DNA of 5,035 bases from Candidatus Opitulatrix cubana. GTDB taxonomy: Bacteria; Actinomycetota; Actinomycetes; Actinomycetales; Bifidobacteriaceae. The position numbers and the translations under genes were made by a program. This document shows positions 1 through 5,035 of this stretch, in pieces. The stretch is taken from positions 1-5,035 of the forward strand of contig JAITBJ010000007.1 in NCBI GenBank assembly GCA_031283665.1, in the 5' to 3' direction. Position 1 is the stretch's first letter. The number at the start of each line of letters is the position of its first letter. The notes under the pieces were generated by a model, which did no database searches, had not been told where the DNA came from, and was given only the letters and a program-made list of their open reading frames with translations.

Positions 1-264
1 AGTGTTTTGCATCCTGAAACTCAAACCCCAGCAAGCAGCGATATGATGCTAAAAACTTTATGTGCTGTGAAAGGAGAAAAAAAGTTTTTTATAGATTTCG
101 GGCTACCATATAGAACCGATATGGCCGTTTTTCAGCAATTTAGTGGATTTAGAGATAAAGAATCTATTGAAAAATATGTTAAAGACGGTGCGTTAAAAAA
201 AGTGGAAAAAACACCTACATCTCAAGGTGTTAGCTTTGCTATATACCAATTAAACTGTAATTAA
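1..264 (+). CDS. C-terminal fragment of an unrecognised protein (5' end outside the window)
   Basis: The reading frame is open from base 1 to a TAA at 262-264 and gives about 87 residues. A TTG at base 7 could be read as a start, but there is no room to see a ribosome binding site and the frame continues upstream, so I treat this as the 3' end of a longer gene. The visible part is a mixed, mostly soluble sequence with no transmembrane segment. It contains the stretch FFIDFGLPYRTD, a lysine- and glutamate-rich helix-like region, and a terminal SFAIYQLNCN that could be a final beta strand. I recognise no family. Such endings occur in the extracytoplasmic tail of some membrane glycosyltransferases, which would suit the neighbours, but this is only a guess. 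It is separated from the next gene by 141 bases with terminator-like structures, so it probably ends a separate transcript. Confidence 0.7.
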   Translation, partial: SVLHPETQTPASSDMMLKTLCAVKGEKKFFIDFGLPYRTDMAVFQQFSGFRDKESIEKYVKDGALKKVEKTPTSQGVSFAIYQLNCN

Positions 265-279
265 ATTATTATAATTGGA

Positions 280-307
280 AACAACTAATAGTTGTTAAAA
301 ATTTTTT
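280..307 (+). terminator. weak hairpin with T-tract after the first gene
   Basis: A perfect 7-bp inverted repeat (AACAACT at 280-286 and AGTTGTT at 290-296) surrounds a 3-base loop, and a run of six T lies at 302-307. It starts 16 bases after the stop of the first gene, as a Rho-independent terminator would. The stem is short with only two G-C pairs, and five A bases separate it from the T run, so it would be a poor terminator alone. It may act together with the second hairpin at 345-376. Confidence 0.3.
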
Positions 308-309
308 AT

Positions 310-320
310 AAACCCGGTTT
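310..320. promoter_or_regulatory. small dyad, possible operator
   Basis: AAACC and GGTTT flank a central C, making an 11-base interrupted palindrome. It is the only G/C-rich patch in an otherwise very AT-rich intergenic region and lies just upstream of the promoter-like bases at 324-351. A regulator site is possible, but half-sites of five bases can arise by chance and I do not recognise the motif. Confidence 0.15.
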
Positions 321-323
321 CTC

Positions 324-351
324 TTGTATCATATAAGTATGAGAATAAATT
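324..351 (+). promoter_or_regulatory. possible whiB2 promoter
   Basis: TTGTAT at 324-329 is a partial -35 match, and TAAATT at 346-351 is a 4/6 match to a -10 box after a 16-base spacer. An alternative -10 is TATAAG at 332-337, but it has no good -35. Closer to the gene, TAGAAT at 384-389 is a 5/6 -10 match, also without a convincing -35; it would leave a leader of only about ten bases. In such AT-rich DNA these matches are weak evidence. A promoter somewhere in 265-405 is expected, because whiB2 is preceded by terminator-like structures, but its exact place is not settled. Confidence 0.2.
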
Positions 352-376
352 ACATCTATGTAATTTATATTTTTTT
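345..376 (+). terminator. 10-bp hairpin with T7 tract (terminator or leader attenuator)
   Basis: A perfect 10-bp inverted repeat (ATAAATTACA at 345-354 and TGTAATTTAT at 359-368) encloses a TCTA loop and is followed by an A and then seven T at 370-376. The form is that of a Rho-independent terminator on the + strand, although the stem is almost all A-T. It ends 30 bases before the whiB2 start codon. It either terminates transcription from the first gene, backing up the weaker hairpin at 280-307, or lies in the whiB2 leader if that gene's promoter is upstream of it. Confidence 0.5.
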
Positions 377-393
377 CAATAGTTAGAATAAAG

Positions 394-398
394 AAAGG
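394..398 (+). promoter_or_regulatory. ribosome binding site of whiB2
   Basis: AAAGG lies 7 bases before the ATG at 406. The frame upstream of this ATG contains no other usual start codon before an in-frame TAA at 361-363, so the site fixes the start. Confidence 0.6.
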
Positions 399-405
399 TA
401 GCTCT

Positions 406-726
406 ATGTGGGGTTTATTTGAAGCAGATAATGATAATAAAGATGTTAATAAAATTATAAAGGCGTTTTTCACACAAGAAGAAACAGATTCTCAATGGAG
501 AGAATATGCACTCTGCTCTCAAACAAATCCAACAGCTTTTTTTCCTGAAAAAGGCGGCTCTACAAAAGATGCTAAAAAAGTTTGCACAAATTGCGTAGTA
601 AAATCAGAATGTTTAGCTTATGCTATTGAGAACGATGTTCGTTTTGGTATTTGGGGGGGCAAAAGTGAAAGAGAAAGAAGAAAAATTAAAAACGCTAATA
701 AAAAGAGTATTGCACTAGCATCATAA
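406..726 (+). CDS. whiB2: WhiB2/WhmD-type iron-sulfur transcriptional regulator
   Basis: This is a complete 106-residue Wbl protein. Four cysteines at 37, 60, 63 and 69 (C-x22-C-x2-C-x5-C) are the ligands that bind a 4Fe-4S cluster in this family. The stretch after Cys37 reads SQTNPTAFFPEKGGST, which is typical of the WhiB2/WhmD branch. The family turn GIWGG is at 81-85, followed by a basic tail (SERERRKIK and further lysines) that contacts DNA in Wbl proteins. The first 30 residues are acidic and poorly conserved. Known members act as cytoplasmic, redox-sensitive transcription factors; WhmD in mycobacteria and WhiB in Streptomyces control septation and cell division, the latter together with WhiA. 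The same role here is inferred from similarity. The downstream glycosyltransferase starts 22 bases later, so the two are probably co-transcribed. A G7 run (653-659) encodes part of the GIWGG turn. Confidence 0.95.
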   Translation: MWGLFEADNDNKDVNKIIKAFFTQEETDSQWREYALCSQTNPTAFFPEKGGSTKDAKKVCTNCVVKSECLAYAIENDVRFGIWGGKSERERRKIKNANKKSIALAS

Positions 727-737
727 AATACAAATAT

Positions 738-741
738 AAGG
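738..741 (+). promoter_or_regulatory. ribosome binding site that fixes a TTG start
   Basis: AAGG lies 7 bases before the TTG at 749-751. An in-frame TAA at 737-739 overlaps it, so no longer N-terminus is possible, and the predicted protein begins with the first beta strand expected of a GT2 domain (PKVLAFIVTRG). The site sits in the loop of a small all A-T inverted repeat (AAATAT at 732-737, ATATTT at 744-749), which is probably too weak to matter. Confidence 0.65.
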
Positions 742-748
742 TCATATT

Positions 749-3640
749 TTGCCAAAAGTTCTTGCATTTATAGTAACTCGCGGTAACACGCCATGGCTCA
801 ATTTTTCTATTTTTTCTGTTTTAGGGCAGACTAAACCAGTTGACACTTTATATATATGTGATATTGCAAAAGAGGAAAACCGTTTAAAAGAGGCAGAGCT
901 AGAATCATATTTAGCACGAATTAAAAACACCACTACAAAAGTAATAAAGCTAAATGTGAGCGGCGCTAAAAATTTCTCATCAACTGTAATTCGTGCAATT
1001 CATGAAAACAACATTAATATAAAAGACTCTGCTCTTTGGACTTTTCACGATGATTGCGCCGCGTATCCAAATTGTTTAGAAAAGCAGCTAAAACTCTTTT
1101 CAAAGCATGATAATGTGGGAATTATCGGCGCAAAGCAGCTTTTTTGGAAAACAAAAAAGCTGCTAGAAGTGGGTTATTCTCAGACTCTTTCAGGAAAAAG
1201 AGTAGATCTGATTTGGCCTGGAGAAATAGATCAAGGTCAGCATGATGAAACCCTTGAAGTGTTTGGAGTGTCTTTAACAGGTGCTTTAATAGACGGAAAC
1301 CTTTTTGCATCTATTATTTCTGAAAAGAGCATTTATAGTATTTATTATGAATCAGCAGATTTTTGTAATAAAGTTCATCTTGCTGGTCGAAAAGTGCTAG
1401 TAGCCACCCAAGCACGAGTAAATCATATAGGGGCATCGTTCCGTAATCAAAGAGGAAAAATGAAGCCTTTGCATATTATAAAATCATCTGCATTTTATAG
1501 ATTTGCTAACGCAAAAGCGCGTTATCTTTTGCCAATGCTGCTTTATTATATAGCGGCTATGCCATTTAAAACAGCTCGTTCATTTATTTTAAAACAGCCT
1601 GCTACAGCTTTATCAGAATTAGTTTTGCCGCTTATAATTATTTTGTATTTTCCGCTTATTATTTCTCAAAGAGCAAAGCAAAAAGTGATTAGCAATGTAA
1701 AAAAATCAGCGTATGCAAATCTCTTTACATCTTATTCAGCAAGTAAAGTAATGCAAAAAGAGCATAAAGACTATCATAAAGGAGCTCTTACATCGGAGGA
1801 AAGAGTGCCAACGCCCTTAGAAGAGCAGCAGCTAGAATCTGCAAAAAAGCGGAGAAGATTTGCATTTGGAGGACTAGTTTTTATTTTATTAGTTTTTACA
1901 TTTATAACATTTGGAACATCTGTGGCAAAGCTTTTTTCAGGAGGCTATTTTGCTGGATTTGGGCTTTTTACATCAGGGGCTAATCTTGGAGATTTATGGC
2001 AAGCAGCTACCACAAATTGGGTAGATGCTGGTTTAGGGGCGAATATGCCTGGCAATCCAATACTTTTTCTTTTGATTCCTATAGTGTTTTTGTGCGGAGG
2101 GTCAGTGCAGTTAGCGATAAACTTGATAATGCTTTTTGCAATTGTGCTTTCAGGGATTTCTTGCTGGGCGGCCGCAGGAGTTATAACGCGTAAAACAGGG
2201 CTGCGATTTTTAGCAGGAGCGCTTTGGGCATTTTGCCCCACATTAGCAATTTCTATTCAAGAGGGCCGTTTGCAAACGGTGATAACTTGGATAGCTATTC
2301 CTATTTTGTTTTATTCTATAATTCGTGCATACGGTTTAGGTGAAAGAGATTTTTATAAACTTAGAGAGTTTAATTGGCCGTCATTTGCTGTGGCTAGTGT
2401 GATGCTTGCTATAATAGTGGCATCGCTTCCAATTTTGTTTGTTCCGGTGGTTTTAGTTATTATTTTATGTGTTCGCCATATTGGAGGTAGGCGCCGCCAT
2501 ACAATAGCTTTATTATTGCCTACATTTGCTACTCTTGCTCCGCTTGTTTATAATGTTGCGCTTCATCCATCTTTAAACTCTTTTAGAGCTTTATTTTCTG
2601 ATTCTGCAAGCGTTTATTCGTATTCCCAGCCTCATCCAATTAGTGTTTTTTTTGGTTTGCCAGTTTTAAATAGTTTTAATTCTTCAAAGTTTTCGTCTAT
2701 AAATGCTTCTGCGCAGTATGATTTTGCAGTAATGGCTTTTATAGCAGTTTTATTTATTTTAGCAGTTTTAGCGCTTTTGAAAAAAATTAGATCTCGCTAT
2801 GCTTATATGACTTGGATTGTTTTGATATTATCATCGGTTAGTGCTTTTATAGTGGCAAATGTGGCAATTGCATCAAGTGGAGAAAGCAGCGTTTATGGAT
2901 GGTCTGGTTCTGCTATTGCTATTTTTATTTTTGCGATTTTGTTAGCATCACTTATGGTAAATGTGAAAAAGTTTGCAGCAGCGCTTTTATCATTTCTTGC
3001 TATAGCATTTATTGCTTTATCAGGAGCAAATCTTTTATTTAATGAAAACGGAATTATAAACAATATCCCTTTAGCAAACAGTTTGCCAGCTGTGGCAGTT
3101 CAAGAAGAAATAAAAGATGAAAATATGAGAGTTTTGTCTATTACTACAAATCCTAATGGCTCATATAATTATTCTATTTTGAGAAAAGCAAATCAAGAGT
3201 TTGTTGATGTTTCGGGATATTATAACGCTGTTAGAGCTTTTTCTCCTCGCTCGCAAAGTGAAGAAGAGTTTGAAAAAGAGGTAGCGACCGTTGTCACGCA
3301 GCCCTCTAATGCAGATGTTAAAGTATTAGAGAAATATAATATAAGAGGCATTTTAGTGCCGTCTTATGAGGCGAAAAGCACTTTTTATGAAAATCTAGTT
3401 TCGCAAATTAACACAGTTTCAGGTTTGCAAAGAGTGATCGTAGGGCAAGATACTGTTTATTGGAGAATTGTAGCAAATGATAAAGGGCAGGAAAGTGCTC
3501 CAGCAGTGAAATCAGCTGATGAGCAAAGAGCAGATAATAGCTTTTTTGCGCTTGTTTGGAAAGTGGTAGCATCATTTATTCTTTTAGCTTATATACTTAT
3601 GATGGTTCCAATCACTACAATTAGACGGTTTTTGAGTTGA
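749..3640 (+). CDS. GT2 glycosyltransferase fused to a polytopic membrane domain
   Basis: The 963-residue protein has two parts. Residues 1 to about 250 form a GT2-type (GT-A fold) domain: first strand VLAFIVTRG at 4-12, the HDD motif at 100-102 in place of the metal- and nucleotide-sugar-binding DxD, an acidic E201-x-x-D204 motif in the usual acceptor/catalytic region, and a closing RVNHIGAS at 223-230. Hydrophobic segments follow near 259-275 and 286-305, then a basic, probably cytoplasmic linker (306-370), then about ten more segments between 371 and 763. Residues about 764-930 look extracytoplasmic, and a last membrane helix lies near 934-955. The membrane half resembles GT-C or YfhO-like enzymes in layout, with a long external loop after its first helix (392-434). 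The likely role is transfer of a sugar to a lipid carrier or envelope glycan; donor and acceptor are unknown. It starts with TTG and lies between whiB2 and a DUF5719 gene in an apparent operon. Confidence 0.85.
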   Translation: MPKVLAFIVTRGNTPWLNFSIFSVLGQTKPVDTLYICDIAKEENRLKEAELESYLARIKNTTTKVIKLNVSGAKNFSSTVIRAIHENNINIKDSALWTFHDDCAAYPNCLEKQLKLFSKHDNVGIIGAKQLFWKTKKLLEVGYSQTLSGKRVDLIWPGEIDQGQHDETLEVFGVSLTGALIDGNLFASIISEKSIYSIYYESADFCNKVHLAGRKVLVATQARVNHIGASFRNQRGKMKPLHIIKSSAFYRFANAKARYLLPMLLYYIAAMPFKTARSFILKQPATALSELVLPLIIILYFPLIISQRAKQKVISNVKKSAYANLFTSYSASKVMQKEHKDYHKGALTSEERVPTPLEEQQLESAKKRRRFAFGGLVFILLVFTFITFGTSVAKLFSGGYFAGFGLFTSGANLGDLWQAATTNWVDAGLGANMPGNPILFLLIPIVFLCGGSVQLAINLIMLFAIVLSGISCWAAAGVITRKTGLRFLAGALWAFCPTLAISIQEGRLQTVITWIAIPILFYSIIRAYGLGERDFYKLREFNWPSFAVASVMLAIIVASLPILFVPVVLVIILCVRHIGGRRRHTIALLLPTFATLAPLVYNVALHPSLNSFRALFSDSASVYSYSQPHPISVFFGLPVLNSFNSSKFSSINASAQYDFAVMAFIAVLFILAVLALLKKIRSRYAYMTWIVLILSSVSAFIVANVAIASSGESSVYGWSGSAIAIFIFAILLASLMVNVKKFAAALLSFLAIAFIALSGANLLFNENGIINNIPLANSLPAVAVQEEIKDENMRVLSITTNPNGSYNYSILRKANQEFVDVSGYYNAVRAFSPRSQSEEEFEKEVATVVTQPSNADVKVLEKYNIRGILVPSYEAKSTFYENLVSQINTVSGLQRVIVGQDTVYWRIVANDKGQESAPAVKSADEQRADNSFFALVWKVVASFILLAYILMMVPITTIRRFLS
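1134..1164. repeat. perfect 12-bp inverted repeat inside the glycosyltransferase gene
   Basis: AGCAGCTTTTTT at 1134-1145 and AAAAAAGCTGCT at 1153-1164 surround a 7-base loop. The arms encode KQLFW and KKLLE in the GT2 domain. There is no T-tract after the stem on either strand, so it is not a normal terminator. It may simply follow from lysine and leucine codons in AT-rich DNA. Confidence 0.6.
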
Positions 3641-3642
3641 GG
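3638..3642 (+). promoter_or_regulatory. ribosome binding site overlapping the glycosyltransferase stop
   Basis: TGAGG contains the TGA stop of the upstream gene and lies 5 bases before the ATG at 3648. The overlap supports co-transcription and possible translational coupling of the two genes. Confidence 0.6.
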
Positions 3643-3647
3643 CAATT

Positions 3648-5035
3648 ATGAACAGAAATAAACTATTAGCAGCATTAGCGCTTCCAATTATTCTAATTAT
3701 AGGAGTAGGTTCAAGTTTTTTTCCATATAAAGATAAAGCCCTTGTTGACTCTTCTGCTGTCTATAATATAGACTCCTTAGCACAGCAAACTATTTGCACC
3801 GGCTCTGTAGTTTTACCTGATAAAACTGAATTAGACGGAGCGGACCCATCATTTAATCCTATGCCCGAGAAGCCGCATACTCAAACTCTTGTAAACACCA
3901 CAGGTCCTGTAATTTTTGGCTCTCTTTTCAATTTGAATGAAACAGGTGAAGAGGCTCTAAATCAGTCTGACATAAGCTATTTATCTACAGCAAGTGAAGA
4001 GCCAAAGCTGCTAGGAACTGCATTTGATACCACATCTAATACTATGGGCTCTGCGGGGGTATCTTCCTCATATGTGAATAAAGGGGATTTAAAAGGTTTA
4101 GCTGTGGACAATTGCCAAAAGCCCGAAATGGAAAGTTGGATAATTGGTGGCAATTCTCATATCACATCTGCTCCTGTTTTAGTTATTACAAATCCGTCAG
4201 CATCAAGCGGAACTGCTTCATTAGATGTTTATACCACATCATCATCTGGAGGACCTGTAAATTATTCTGCTACAAAAAATATATCTGTTCCTGCTTTTTC
4301 TGAAAAAAGAGTTTTTCTTTCTGCTGGAGCTCCTGCTGAAGACGGTTTAGCGGTTCATACAAAGTTTTATGGCGCTGCTATGACCACTACTGTTCAATAC
4401 TCTGAACTTGATGGTATAACGCCTCGCGGAATAGACTTTATAAAAAACAGTGCAGCGTTTTCAAAAGAGCAAATCATTCCAGGTATAAAAATTAAATCAG
4501 GACCGCTTCAAATGAACTTATTATCATTAAGTTCTACAAATGCTACTGTTGAAATAATAGATTCTAGTACAAATGAAGTTGCAAAATCTCAAAGTGTAGA
4601 TTTAATTAATGGAAGAGTTAATGTCACAAAAATAGATGGTTTGAAAGCTGGAAATTATTTTGCAAGAGTGAAATCTGATAATAATATAATCGCAGGTGCA
4701 AGGGCAGATGATGCAAAGGGTTCGGAAAACGATTTTGCATATTTTTCTTCCATAGATGGCGCTAATAATTCTGTAGGACTTATTCCAAATAACACAGAAT
4801 CAGATATTGTGATTTATGGCGTGAATGATGGCGGGGTAAATGATGCTAGTTTTGTTTTGTCTTATTATAATAGTGCTGGCAAGCTTATTTCACAAAAAAC
4901 TAAACAATTAGAATCCGGAAAAGCGCTTCATATATCAGCAAAAGAATTGAAAAAAGAAAAAGTGCAATATGTGTTTGTAAACACACAGTCTTTATCTACA
5001 AAACTCTTTGCAGGTCAATCACTTTTTATGACTGG
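3648..5035 (+). CDS. DUF5719 family envelope protein (3' end outside the window)
   Basis: The frame opens at ATG 3648 and is still open at the right edge, giving 462 residues. A short MNRNK start and a hydrophobic stretch at about 6-25 form an uncleaved signal anchor or signal peptide, so the rest should be outside the membrane. The body is rich in Ser, Thr, Asn and Gly and looks all-beta. It matches what I know of DUF5719: a cysteine before W164-I-I-G-G, then a strand with VLVITNPSAS, a SVPAFSEKRVFLS strand, a VQYSELDGITPRGID motif (about 248-263), and a second beta-rich half. The only cysteines seen are C50 and C156, which could form a disulfide. The biochemical role of the family is unknown; members commonly sit beside a membrane glycosyltransferase and a whiB2-type gene in actinobacteria (from memory), suggesting a part in the same envelope pathway. 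Little of the protein is probably missing. Confidence 0.8.
   Translation, partial: MNRNKLLAALALPIILIIGVGSSFFPYKDKALVDSSAVYNIDSLAQQTICTGSVVLPDKTELDGADPSFNPMPEKPHTQTLVNTTGPVIFGSLFNLNETGEEALNQSDISYLSTASEEPKLLGTAFDTTSNTMGSAGVSSSYVNKGDLKGLAVDNCQKPEMESWIIGGNSHITSAPVLVITNPSASSGTASLDVYTTSSSGGPVNYSATKNISVPAFSEKRVFLSAGAPAEDGLAVHTKFYGAAMTTTVQYSELDGITPRGIDFIKNSAAFSKEQIIPGIKIKSGPLQMNLLSLSSTNATVEIIDSSTNEVAKSQSVDLINGRVNVTKIDGLKAGNYFARVKSDNNIIAGARADDAKGSENDFAYFSSIDGANNSVGLIPNNTESDIVIYGVNDGGVNDASFVLSYYNSAGKLISQKTKQLESGKALHISAKELKKEKVQYVFVNTQSLSTKLFAGQSLFMT

Noticed and set aside
7..264. A self-contained small protein starting at the TTG at base 7
   Set aside because: The frame is open to the left edge and no ribosome binding site can be seen, so a truncated longer gene is more likely.
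742..933. Minus-strand reading frame of 63 codons
   Set aside because: It is antisense to the GT2 domain, has no recognisable motif and is explained as a shadow of the real gene.
1122..1310. Minus-strand reading frame of 62 codons
   Set aside because: It is antisense to the GT2 domain, with no recognisable motif and nothing to favour it over the gene on the other strand.
1996..2193. Plus-strand reading frame of 65 codons in another frame
   Set aside because: It lies wholly inside the glycosyltransferase gene, whose frame has clear membrane and family features.
1945..2241. Minus-strand reading frame of 98 codons
   Set aside because: It lies opposite the membrane domain of the glycosyltransferase and has a low-complexity, proline- and lysine-rich translation typical of antisense frames.
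4112..4303. Plus-strand reading frame of 63 codons, rich in Cys, Tyr and Ser
   Set aside because: It is an out-of-frame reading of the DUF5719 gene, whose own frame carries the family motifs through this stretch.
1..5035. A mobile element, CRISPR array or defence island
   Set aside because: No transposase or integrase, no regularly spaced direct repeats and no terminal repeats were seen; gene content is ordinary for an actinobacterial chromosome.

Overview
The window looks like a chromosomal housekeeping locus of an AT-rich actinobacterium. The diagnostic gene is a complete Wbl (WhiB-like) iron-sulfur regulator of the WhiB2/WhmD type, a family confined to Actinobacteria and their phages. It is followed by two envelope genes that actinobacteria also carry: a large membrane glycosyltransferase and a DUF5719 protein. 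Base composition is clearly low for the phylum; by eye G+C is in the mid-30s percent (not computed). This points to a reduced or low-GC lineage rather than a typical high-GC actinomycete, but I cannot name the genus.

Layout, all on the + strand. Bases 1-264 are the 3' end of a gene that begins outside the window and that I do not recognise. Bases 265-405 are a 141-base intergenic region with two hairpin/T-tract structures in tandem, a short dyad and the ribosome binding site of the next gene. Bases 406-726 encode the WhiB2-type regulator. After 22 bases comes a 963-residue glycosyltransferase (749-3640), which has a cytoplasmic GT2 domain fused to a polytopic membrane part and an extracytoplasmic C-terminal domain. 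Its start codon is TTG. Seven bases after its stop, a secreted or membrane-anchored DUF5719 protein starts at 3648 and runs off the right edge still open.

The short gaps and the ribosome binding site overlapping the preceding stop suggest that whiB2, the glycosyltransferase and the DUF5719 gene are one transcription unit. A plausible reading is that a redox- or division-linked regulator is co-expressed with machinery that builds or handles a cell-envelope glycan. The gene families are well supported. The glycan, the acceptor and the role of DUF5719 are not known from the sequence.

I see no mobile element, CRISPR array, tRNA or rRNA, and no clear sign of a new defence or other exotic system. 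The most interesting points are the hairpins ahead of whiB2, a G7 homopolymer in its most conserved motif, the GT2 plus membrane-domain fusion, and the pair of lone cysteines in the DUF5719 protein.
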